NCBI GenBank assembly: GCA_013695775.1
Contig: JACCZV010000017.1
Span: 1 to 5,674, forward strand
Origin: Chitinophagales bacterium
GTDB taxonomy: Bacteria; Bacteroidota; Bacteroidia; Chitinophagales; UBA10324
DNA: 5,674 bases
Direction of reading: 5' to 3'
Positions 1-5,674 of the stretch are shown here, one piece after another; the stretch's first letter is position 1; each line of letters starts with the position of its first letter. Below the pieces are notes generated by a model. That model had not been told where the DNA came from and searched no databases. It saw only the letters and a list, made by a program, of their open reading frames with translations. Position numbers and translations under genes: made by a program.

Positions 1-1179
1 CAATTCACCTATTTTCAAATATGAAAGGCCCTTCTGATTTATATCAAAAACGCTTTTTTGAATGGAAGTTTCAAGATTTTTAAATGCATCTTCTACATTG
101 TTTTGCTTCAGATTTACCAAAGCCATATAATAGTAAATCTGATCGTAAAAATCTGCATATGTATCATTTCGCGACATTTCCCCCAATTGTGACAAAATTT
201 CTTTTGGCGAACCTATTCCGGATTGAATATAATTTCTGCCTACGCTGATGCGGGCATTGAAATCCATATCATAGGAGGGCCGCATTTTGGTAACGGCTGT
301 AAATTCTTTTGTCGCATAGTTATAATTCCCGTTCAACTGATAAAGCTGCGCCAGAATGTATGTATTTCGGGTAGCATCTTTTTTGCTTTTTATGAGGTTA
401 ATTGCCTGCTTCATAGGCTCAATGGCCTTATCATATTGTTTTTTCTGAATAAAAACGTATGCTTCCGTAAGAGCCAGATCCACTCGCATATCTTTGGGAA
501 ATTTCCCTTCTTTCAAATAGGAAAGAATAGCTTGTGCATCGGAGAAATTACGCAGGTCTGCAAATGCTCGCACAAGCCATAGCAGATCCATATTTCTAAT
601 TGGCTTGTGTTTCAAGGAGCCGAGCACAGAAGAATTCTGATCATTCGCTTTCACCTCTGCCTGAGCCTGCTCTTTTTCCTTTTCAGCCCTTGACATAGGC
701 TTGCGATGCTTTTTCTTTTTTGAGCTGACAGATGAAGGTGAAGAAGATTTTTTATCCTTAAATTCTGAAGAGACAAATTGAAAGGTTGAAAGAGACGCTT
801 CGTAATCCTTTTTATAATAGTAAGCTTTGCCGATATTATAATAGGCATCGTCAGTCCATTTGCTTTTAGGATGAAGCTTAGCTACTATAGTAAGCCGTTT
901 GATGAGTGAATCCATATCTGACCCGGCAGCGGCATCTTCCGGATTTCCAATAAGGTAAATAGGAAGCAGCTTTGAATAATCCTCCTTTCTGCTTGCAAGC
1001 ACCTGGTTTTCATATTCTATCATTTTTTGCCGCGCATAATAATAGCCATTGTAGTGAGCGGTGGTATTATGGTAAACACGCCCAAGATAAGATTGACCTC
1101 CTTTCTTGCCAGAGGAACATGACATGATAGTGGCTGACGTAAAGCATACCAACAAAATATATGAAAAACGATGATTCAA
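1..1179 (-). CDS. porW: PorW/SprE-like type IX secretion lipoprotein with TPR repeats (N-terminal part, truncated by window edge)
   Basis: The minus-strand frame is open from codon 1 at 1179 to the window edge, giving 393 residues without the C-terminus. PorW (SprE in Flavobacterium) is an outer-membrane lipoprotein facing the periplasm that is needed for T9SS and, in gliders, motility; it is thought to link the PorK/PorN ring to the Sov translocon. The start is TTG: an in-frame TAA lies 12 bases upstream, and the first ATG (codon 19) would destroy the signal peptide. From TTG the protein has a hydrophobic stretch (about residues 7-19) and a lipobox IMSC with the lipidated Cys at 21. A family-like N-terminal block, VYHNTTAHYNGYY, follows. 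TPR-type helix pairs lie near residues 108-140, 197-226, 234-303 and 331-375. A Lys/Ser-rich linker fills about 141-183. Family assignment is from remembered motifs; a generic TPR lipoprotein is the alternative. Confidence -1.
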   Translation of the reverse strand, partial: MNHRFSYILLVCFTSATIMSCSSGKKGGQSYLGRVYHNTTAHYNGYYYARQKMIEYENQVLASRKEDYSKLLPIYLIGNPEDAAAGSDMDSLIKRLTIVAKLHPKSKWTDDAYYNIGKAYYYKKDYEASLSTFQFVSSEFKDKKSSSPSSVSSKKKKHRKPMSRAEKEKEQAQAEVKANDQNSSVLGSLKHKPIRNMDLLWLVRAFADLRNFSDAQAILSYLKEGKFPKDMRVDLALTEAYVFIQKKQYDKAIEPMKQAINLIKSKKDATRNTYILAQLYQLNGNYNYATKEFTAVTKMRPSYDMDFNARISVGRNYIQSGIGSPKEILSQLGEMSRNDTYADFYDQIYYYMALVNLKQNNVEDAFKNLETSIQKSVFDINQKGLSYLKIGEL

Positions 1180-1423
1180 TTGCTTTCTTTAAAACGATTA
1201 AAATTAATCCTTAAAAAGGTAAAAATATTTCAAATGAAACAAATAACGTAAGAAACCTAAAGGGATTGTTGCAGCATCACGGGTAAGAAACACTTCTTTT
1301 TTGATCAAATTCGTAATCAATACGATAGATACTTGGGTGGAAGGATATCTAACTGCTTCCTTAGCGATTTACAATGTTTCTTAAATCAGACGGTTAATAT
1401 TTCTGAGAAGACGGAAGAGGACT

Positions 1424-2647
1424 TTAGAAGCTTGTATCATGGTGAATCGAATAAATTGCCTTGCCATGTTTCTTACCATAAAACCTATCCCAGGAATGGT
1501 AATAGGTTTGATAAGCGGTAACAGGAGTTAGTTTTTTCCCTGCAAGTATTCCATCCACACATTCACCTCTCCAATTCCAGTGCGAATTTGTTTCAGCATC
1601 TCTAAGCAAACTATCTGAATCCCTTGTAAAATTAAGAACGGTGTCGGCAATGGTTCTTTTCCACGAGTGAAATGAATACCCATCTTGTTCAAGAGCAATA
1701 ACCACAGGAATGTTATCTACGAAATCATTAATGACTCTTTTTTTAGTAAGGTCATTCCACAAAAATGCCTTGCTACTCTCATCAACTACTAGTCCCACAA
1801 CCCAACTGTTAGGGAGGAAGCTTTTGTTCTTTGCCGAATCAGTATTTGCTGTTGGAATATTAAGATCATAATTTTTTAACTTGGCATATTCGGTCATAAA
1901 TTTCGGATCAGGTTGCATGATCATTGTATTGGGGTAAAGTTGCTTCCATGCTGCCAGCGTCATCTGCTGATATGGAATTACCTTCATGGTCATACCCTTC
2001 AAGGGGCCGGCTCCAGCAATTCCTGTTGATTGATACCACCACGATTTGGTATCACCATCCTCAAGAATTGCATTTTTATAAGCCACACCTACCAATCGGA
2101 ATTTCTGGTATTTTCCCTCTATTATCGGATCAAATACCATCCCCGTCCTGCACATCGTACAATATGTCACCAGCAACGATTGCGTTCCTATGGAATCCTG
2201 TATTTTATGGTGGTAGCCAACAATTTTTAAAGGGTAGGCCTTTGCTACACCATTCAATTCAACGCCGATGATGTAATTGTTATCCGGCACTGTGTTATCC
2301 GCGGCGACGGCAAATATTTTTTGTTCAGGTTCTCTGAAAATGTTCTCAGGCATAAAATGAAAACCCAGTAGATAAACCACAAGCAGACCCATTGCGCCGG
2401 CAATTGACCGCCAAACAATTATCGAAGTTTTTTTCGTTTTAATGAATTGAAATAACGATGCAACAATTAGCATTAATCCTAAAAGTCGTGTATACCACAG
2501 TAGCCCGTGAAGAGCATATGCCAACTCCATCTGATCCTCCTGCTGGCTTGTTGGCACTGGCATTATCAGATAAAAGACAATGATATCAGGAAGAACTAAC
2601 AACAGCAATCCCGCTAGGAAAGCAGCTAAAGTGAGGCGACGAGTCAT
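1424..2647 (-). CDS. DUF3179 family membrane-anchored protein with CxxC motif
   Basis: This 407-residue protein belongs to the DUF3179 family, whose biochemical role is unknown to me. Three hydrophobic helices (about 7-29, 45-67 and 77-98) precede a soluble domain from about residue 105 to the end. Family-like motifs follow in order: AYPLKIVGYHHKIQD (137-151), TYCTMCRTG with Cys163 and Cys166, WWYQSTG with AGPLKG (203-218), WNWRGECVDG with Cys363, and YHSWDRFY near the C-terminus. The CxxC, the paired histidines 146-147 and the lone Cys363 suggest redox chemistry or metal binding; some relatives are annotated as selenoproteins as I recall, which fits a redox role, but function remains inference. 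With an odd number of helices the N-terminus and the domain should face opposite sides of the inner membrane, most likely with the domain in the periplasm. The ATG at 2647 is preceded by a close promoter match. The gene lies 244 bases upstream of porW on the same strand and diverges from the M23 gene. Confidence 0.88.
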   Translation of the reverse strand: MTRRLTLAAFLAGLLLLVLPDIIVFYLIMPVPTSQQEDQMELAYALHGLLWYTRLLGLMLIVASLFQFIKTKKTSIIVWRSIAGAMGLLVVYLLGFHFMPENIFREPEQKIFAVAADNTVPDNNYIIGVELNGVAKAYPLKIVGYHHKIQDSIGTQSLLVTYCTMCRTGMVFDPIIEGKYQKFRLVGVAYKNAILEDGDTKSWWYQSTGIAGAGPLKGMTMKVIPYQQMTLAAWKQLYPNTMIMQPDPKFMTEYAKLKNYDLNIPTANTDSAKNKSFLPNSWVVGLVVDESSKAFLWNDLTKKRVINDFVDNIPVVIALEQDGYSFHSWKRTIADTVLNFTRDSDSLLRDAETNSHWNWRGECVDGILAGKKLTPVTAYQTYYHSWDRFYGKKHGKAIYSIHHDTSF

Positions 2648-2658
2648 AAATGAATCAG

Positions 2659-2690
2659 CAAACTTACTCAGTTAATTCTTATCTATTCAA
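2659..2690 (-). promoter_or_regulatory. Probable Bacteroidota-type promoter for the DUF3179 gene
   Basis: Read on the minus strand, TAAGTTTG at 2659-2666 matches the Bacteroidota -7 consensus TAnnTTTG exactly. A TTG at 2688-2690 sits 21 bases upstream, within the usual spacing for the -33 element. Only 11 bases separate the -7 box from the ATG at 2647, so the transcript would have a leader of a few bases at most. The match is by eye; an 8-base degenerate motif can occur by chance in AT-rich DNA. Confidence 0.42.
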
Positions 2691-2886
2691 TAGGAATAAG
2701 GAAGAGGGCAGCCTCTAATTGAAATAATTCTTAATAACTATTATCTGCCTTGTAATAATTCAGTAGAGAATTTGTTCTAATTCGATGACAATACGTCTTG
2801 CGTACGGATATTCGCATTTTTATGATCTTCGCAAGAGTAATCTTCATGCTTAAGCTTCGTATGCACGAAATACAACTTATTCAATA

Positions 2887-3783
2887 ATGCCGGAAGTTAA
2901 AATAGAGAATAAGAAAAGAAAGTCGTGGTATAAGCGATTAACCAATAAATACCGGTTGGTATTATTAAATGATATAACCTTCGAAGAAGTTACTTCCTTT
3001 AAGCTTACCCGGATGAATGTTTATGTGCTCATAAGCAGCATACTCGTAATATTTGTGCTGGTTATTTTGTCTGCAATAATTTATACTCCGTTAAAGGAAT
3101 ATATACCTGGATATGCAGATGTCAGCCTGCGCCGCGATGTTATGGAGCTTAAGCTGCGTGGCGATTCATTAGAACGTGTGCTGCATTCGAATAGCCTCTA
3201 TCTGCAAAACATCAAACAGGTGATAAGTGGTCAAGTGTCGGTACAGGAAATTGCTGATACCTCAAATTCGTCGAAAGCCACTATCTATGATTCTATTAAT
3301 CTTGATAAAGTCTCTTCTTCCGAGAAAGAATTCAGAAAGGATGTGGAGAAAGAAGAGCGCTTTACGATAAGCAATAGTTCATCTCCGGTCAAAAACAGGA
3401 CGAATGTGAGAGCATTCCATTTTTTTCAGCCCATCAAGGGTTACATCACAGAACCATTTAACCTAACAAGCCAGCATTACGGTGTTGATATTGTAGCACC
3501 AGTAAATGAACCTATAAAAGCTACTCTCGATGGAATTGTAGTTTTCGCCGTTTGGACGGCTGAAACTGGATATGTAATGGCCATACAGCACAACAATAAT
3601 TTAATATCTTTGTATAAACACAACTCAGTTTTATTAAAACAAGAGGGGAATTATGTGAAAGCCGGCGATGTGATTGCAATCATTGGCAACACCGGCGAGT
3701 TTACAAGCGGTCCACACCTGCATTTTGAGCTGTGGTACAATGGATTGCCGCTAAACCCAGAGGAATATATTGTTTTTAATTGA
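2887..3783 (+). CDS. M23 family metallopeptidase (LytM-type cell-wall endopeptidase), single-pass membrane protein
   Basis: This 298-residue protein is a peptidoglycan endopeptidase of the lysostaphin/LytM type, expected to cut peptide cross-links in the periplasm. A basic cytoplasmic tail of about 42 residues carries the segment KYRLVLLNDITFEEV (21-35), which I recall as typical of Bacteroidota members. One membrane helix follows at about 43-66, then a helical, probably coiled-coil stretch (79-120), a Ser-rich linker (124-172) and the M23 domain (about 178-298). The active site looks complete: HxxxD at His197 and Asp201, His245 in YKH, and HLH at 277-279, so zinc ligands (197, 201, 279) and catalytic histidines (245, 277) are all present. 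It is the first gene of a rightward cluster and lies 29 bases before a bactofilin gene, which suggests that the cytoplasmic filament places this enzyme. No clear promoter was found in 2648-2886, and no strong Shine-Dalgarno precedes the ATG. Confidence 0.92.
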   Translation: MPEVKIENKKRKSWYKRLTNKYRLVLLNDITFEEVTSFKLTRMNVYVLISSILVIFVLVILSAIIYTPLKEYIPGYADVSLRRDVMELKLRGDSLERVLHSNSLYLQNIKQVISGQVSVQEIADTSNSSKATIYDSINLDKVSSSEKEFRKDVEKEERFTISNSSSPVKNRTNVRAFHFFQPIKGYITEPFNLTSQHYGVDIVAPVNEPIKATLDGIVVFAVWTAETGYVMAIQHNNNLISLYKHNSVLLKQEGNYVKAGDVIAIIGNTGEFTSGPHLHFELWYNGLPLNPEEYIVFN

Positions 3784-3812
3784 CCTTTTATTACTTTTAA
3801 TTCAAAATAATC

Positions 3813-4253
3813 ATGATGTTTAACGCAAAAGAAACAAATCCTGCCAAACCCACGATCACTGCGTCAACCTCTCAATCAGCCGTAAACATCATCGGCGCCG
3901 GAACTCAAATCGATGGAGAGATCAGGTCAGAAAATGATATCCGCATAGATGGTAAAGTAAAAGGCACTGTTACCTCTAAATCTAAGATTGCAGTTGGTAC
4001 CACAGGCCTGGTTGATGGAGACATGATCTGTGAAAATGCAGATGTTTCGGGAAAAGTCTTTGGCAAGGTTGAAGTAAGCGACATGATGTTTCTCAAATCT
4101 TCAGGATACCTGGAAGGAGACATTGTAACCGGGAAATTGGTAGTAGAAGCAGGTGCCCGGTTCACAGGCTCATGTAAGATGGGTGTCAAAGAAATGAAAC
4201 CGAGTGAAAAACCTGTTTCGCAGCAACTTCAGAAAGAAGCAAAGGCTGTCTGA
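3813..4253 (+). CDS. Bactofilin (polymer-forming cytoskeletal protein)
   Basis: This 146-residue protein has the small bactofilin architecture: a disordered N-terminal tail (1-24), a right-handed beta-helix core made of short repeats (about 25-125), and a charged disordered C-terminal tail. Family-like core features are NIIGAGTQIDGEI, DIRIDGKVKGTV, a repeating hydrophobic-x-G pattern, and GARFTGSCKMG at the end of the core. Bactofilins polymerise without nucleotide, often near the membrane, and recruit envelope enzymes. The preceding gene encodes an M23 hydrolase, which fits the known pairing of bactofilins with peptidoglycan hydrolases in Helicobacter and in stalked or budding alphaproteobacteria. 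Two adjacent ATG codons (3813 and 3816) could start translation; both give nearly the same protein. The last 17 codons including the stop overlap the start of the next gene in another frame. Confidence 0.93.
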   Translation: MMFNAKETNPAKPTITASTSQSAVNIIGAGTQIDGEIRSENDIRIDGKVKGTVTSKSKIAVGTTGLVDGDMICENADVSGKVFGKVEVSDMMFLKSSGYLEGDIVTGKLVVEAGARFTGSCKMGVKEMKPSEKPVSQQLQKEAKAV

Positions 4254-4443
4254 TTCCGGCTACCTGTTTTATACTTCTATTGCCTACCAGCTCATCGCCA
4301 TAATTTCTGTCGGATTTTTGGTGGGTTTCATCCTCGACAGGCTTACAGGATGGTCCTTCCCTGTATTCAAACTTATATTTTCATTTGGAGGGGTGATAGT
4401 GGCGTTATACTTGATTTTTAAGAAGTTAATGAAGAAAAAATAA
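4204..4443 (+). CDS. atpZ: AtpZ/AtpI family small membrane protein, GTG start
   Basis: This 79-residue protein has two membrane helices (about 21-43 and 52-72) joined by a short loop containing DRLTGWSFP, with a basic N-terminus and a Lys-rich C-terminus. Size, topology and the sequence around GFILDRLTG and FKLIFSFGGVIVALYLIFK fit AtpZ, an inner-membrane protein encoded beside F-type ATP synthase genes; AtpZ with AtpI has been linked to magnesium or calcium transport and to ATP synthase assembly. Start choice: an in-frame TGA at 4195-4197 closes the frame upstream, GTG at 4204 is the first usual start, and no ATG occurs before codon 76, so GTG is the best start. This gives a 50-base overlap with the bactofilin gene. 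CTG codons at positions 4, 15 and 21 are the only other candidates ahead of the first helix. The gene is coupled to the next one by a TAATG junction. Confidence 0.85.
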   Translation: MKNLFRSNFRKKQRLSDSGYLFYTSIAYQLIAIISVGFLVGFILDRLTGWSFPVFKLIFSFGGVIVALYLIFKKLMKKK

Positions 4444-4445
4444 TG
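4441..4445 (+). other. TAATG stop/start junction coupling atpZ to the AtpI-like gene
   Basis: The TAA stop of the AtpZ gene (4441-4443) shares its last A with the ATG of the next gene (4443-4445). The A-rich run just before it could serve as the ribosome loading site. Such overlaps usually mean translational coupling and matched production of the two membrane proteins; the coupling itself is inferred. Confidence 0.8.
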
Positions 4446-4847
4446 AATCCAAGGGCGACCTTCAGTAAATTGATCATTTACACCCTGGGCATGGCACTTC
4501 TGGTATCAATCATAAACTTCGTTTCCCCGTTTTTTAACTACTTCAGCCAATTTACATGGATCGCACTTGCATTTTTCGCTGTATTAACTGCACTTAGCTT
4601 GTATATAGGGTTAAGAGGATTGCAAAAGCAAGCTTATGGATTTGTGGCCAGCGTTAATGGCGTGGTACTTATCAAGCTTTTTTTATCTATTTTATTGGTA
4701 TTAATATATGTTATGGTAGCGCGGCCCAATAGCCCATCATTTATCATCCCGTTTTTCTTTTTCTACATTGTATATACCATTTTTGAAGTACGTGAATTGA
4801 TCCTCGTTCAGCGACTTATGACTAAGGCGACTTCCAAAAGAATATAA
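4443..4847 (+). CDS. Four-helix membrane protein, probable AtpI-like partner of AtpZ
   Basis: This 134-residue, very hydrophobic protein has four predicted membrane helices (about 9-29, 38-58, 66-92 and 97-116) and a basic C-terminal tail. I do not recognise a diagnostic motif. Length and four-helix topology match ATP synthase protein I (AtpI/UncI), and the gene directly follows AtpZ with a 1-base overlap, which is where an AtpI-type gene or an unnamed small membrane protein usually sits in Bacteroidota, ahead of atpB. A lysine (Lys78) lies inside the third hydrophobic segment and could be functional if it is membrane-buried. The reading frame ends in two consecutive TAA codons. AtpI identity is inferred mainly from context and topology. 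Unlike the usual arrangement, no F0 subunit gene follows. Confidence 0.7.
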   Translation: MNPRATFSKLIIYTLGMALLVSIINFVSPFFNYFSQFTWIALAFFAVLTALSLYIGLRGLQKQAYGFVASVNGVVLIKLFLSILLVLIYVMVARPNSPSFIIPFFFFYIVYTIFEVRELILVQRLMTKATSKRI

Positions 4848-4961
4848 TAAAAGTAGTTTAGGTAAGCAATAAGCTGCCCGTATTAAAAACCATTCGCTAA
4901 TTAAATGCGACAGTGTTAATATCCTATCTGGAAATTATTTAAATCATACCCAGGGCTTAAC

Positions 4962-4969
4962 TAATTTTG
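4962..4969 (+). promoter_or_regulatory. Possible -7 promoter element for the SprT-like gene
   Basis: TAATTTTG matches the Bacteroidota -7 consensus TAnnTTTG. It lies 19 bases before the CTG proposed as the start of the SprT-like gene. The -33 side is weak: no TTG is present at the proper distance, only a T-rich stretch near 4938-4940. Chance occurrence is quite possible in this AT-rich gap. Confidence 0.28.
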
Positions 4970-4988
4970 GCTATCTTAATTTGCAGTT

Positions 4989-5597
4989 CTGACCCGGGAA
5001 ACTCTTACAAACCTTTTAAAGCCATTTGTACCGGAAGAGTCGGTTGACATGATTGTTGGGTGGATCATTGAGCATAAAATTGTCTTAACAGTCACCCAAA
5101 AAAGGAACTCCATTTTAGGCAATTATCGCGCCCCGCATAATGGCAAAGGACATCGCATATCTATTAATGGCGACCTAAACCCTTACGCTTTTCTTGTAAC
5201 CTTCGTTCATGAGATGGCTCATTTAACTACATGCGTAAAACATCAGAAGAGGGTTACTTCGCATGGCAGTGAATGGAAGGAGCAATTCAAGTTACTTATG
5301 GATGAATTCTTCGGAAGGAAAATTTTACCTCATGATGTGAGGGCTGCATTAAAAATATATCTGATAAACCCTGCATCCACGCATTGCAATGATCCACATC
5401 TGATAAAGGTGCTTGACAGATATAATAAAAAAGCTGTGCTTTATGTGCAGGACCTTGATAGCAATGCCTTGTTTGTATGGAACGACGGCAGAATTTTTAA
5501 GAAAGGAGAGAAGCTTCGAAAGAGGTATAAATGTTATGAGGTAAAAACAAAGAGGATATATCTATTCAACCCTATTGCAAAGGTGAGGTCTTTTTAA
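4989..5597 (+). CDS. SprT-like zinc metalloprotein; probable non-ATG (CTG) start
   Basis: The protein has an SprT-like core: HEMAH (HExxH) gives two zinc ligands and the catalytic Glu (His74, Glu75 and His78 from the CTG start), and SHGSEW supplies the likely third ligand, His92. Further family-like blocks are GNYRAPHNGKGHRISING before the active site and a C-terminal region with GRIFKKGEKLRKRYKC and YLFNP. Only two cysteines occur after the active site (in THCND and YKCYE), so the four-Cys zinc ribbon of classical SprT is absent. The cellular role is unknown; Spartan relatives process DNA-protein crosslinks. Start: the first ATG (5049) gives 182 residues, but the frame stays open back to 4980 (TAA at 4977-4979) and encodes a family-like segment with LLKPFVPEESVDM. 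The only plausible upstream start codon is CTG at 4989, giving 202 residues. If CTG is not used, the ATG form lacks the first helix. The gene stands 141 bases beyond the AtpI-like gene, probably as a separate unit. Confidence 0.85.
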   Translation: MTRETLTNLLKPFVPEESVDMIVGWIIEHKIVLTVTQKRNSILGNYRAPHNGKGHRISINGDLNPYAFLVTFVHEMAHLTTCVKHQKRVTSHGSEWKEQFKLLMDEFFGRKILPHDVRAALKIYLINPASTHCNDPHLIKVLDRYNKKAVLYVQDLDSNALFVWNDGRIFKKGEKLRKRYKCYEVKTKRIYLFNPIAKVRSF

Positions 5598-5674
5598 TAT
5601 ATAAATCTTTGATTGGCTAAGACCCTATTACTCAAATACGAAGGCTTCTAATGTTAAGTGAAAAGCCATTCAGC

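Noticed and set aside
223..582. Plus-strand open frame of 119 codons
   Set aside because: It lies antisense within the PorW-like coding region, has no recognisable domain, and the minus-strand frame shows clear TPR and lipoprotein features.
651..848. Minus-strand open frame of 65 codons
   Set aside because: It is an alternative frame on the same strand inside the PorW-like gene; its basic composition just reflects the Lys-rich linker region.
1294..1320. Inverted repeat TTGAT/ATCAA followed on the minus strand by an A run
   Set aside because: A five-pair AT-rich stem with a loop of about ten bases, followed by A rather than U, is not a credible terminator.
1333..1521. Plus-strand open frame of 62 codons across the end of the DUF3179 gene
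   Set aside because: It starts at TTG, shows no family signal, and half of it is antisense to the conserved C-terminus of DUF3179.
1924..2271. Two overlapping plus-strand open frames opposite the DUF3179 domain
   Set aside because: Both are antisense to conserved motifs (YCTMC, WWYQSTG) and look like shadows of that gene.
2703..2716. Small hairpin AGAGG/CCTCT with a four-base loop in the divergent intergenic region
   Set aside because: Five base pairs only, no T tract and no second copy nearby; it could be an operator half-site pair but nothing supports that.
3905..4189. Minus-strand open frame of 94 codons opposite bactofilin
   Set aside because: It mirrors the repetitive beta-helix coding sequence and has no independent support.
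5598..5674. Possible end of a leftward gene entering from the right edge
   Set aside because: All three minus-strand frames stop within the stretch, and none gives a recognisable C-terminus in so few codons.

Overview
The window looks like a chromosomal segment from a member of the Bacteroidota, probably outside the classic gut Bacteroides. The main reasons are a PorW/SprE-type lipoprotein of the type IX secretion system (T9SS), a known Bacteroidota apparatus; an M23 peptidase followed by a bactofilin and an AtpZ-type protein, an arrangement familiar from that phylum; AT-rich DNA; A-rich leaders without strong Shine-Dalgarno sites; and matches to the Bacteroidota promoter element TAnnTTTG. 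No tRNA, rRNA, CRISPR array, insertion sequence or phage gene was seen.

Layout. Minus strand, 1-1179: the N-terminal 393 codons of a PorW/SprE-like TPR lipoprotein, starting at TTG and running off the left edge. 1180-1423 holds no gene and no convincing terminator. Minus strand, 1424-2647: a DUF3179 protein with three predicted membrane helices and a CxxC motif. 2648-2886 is a divergent intergenic region with a good promoter match for the DUF3179 gene and none I could defend for the rightward operon. Plus strand, 2887-4847: a tight four-gene cluster of M23 endopeptidase, bactofilin, AtpZ-like two-helix protein and AtpI-like four-helix protein. 4848-4988 is a short gap with a possible promoter. 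Plus strand, about 4989-5597: an SprT-like zinc metalloprotein whose real start probably lies upstream of its first ATG. The last 77 bases show no supportable gene.

How the genes fit together. The M23 peptidase has a short cytoplasmic tail, one membrane helix and a complete periplasmic active site. The bactofilin is a cytoplasmic polymer. The pair matches the known theme of bactofilins positioning cell-wall hydrolases. The AtpZ and AtpI-like genes are coupled to the bactofilin by a 50-base gene overlap and a TAATG junction, and such genes normally precede the F0 genes of ATP synthase. Here no atpB follows and the next gene is the SprT-like one. PorW/SprE belongs to the outer-membrane side of T9SS, so most of the window concerns the envelope. 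I see no clearly new multi-gene system. The most interesting points are the AtpZ/AtpI pair without an adjacent atpB, the overlapping reading frames at the bactofilin/AtpZ junction, the several non-ATG starts, and the unexplained DUF3179 redox-like protein.
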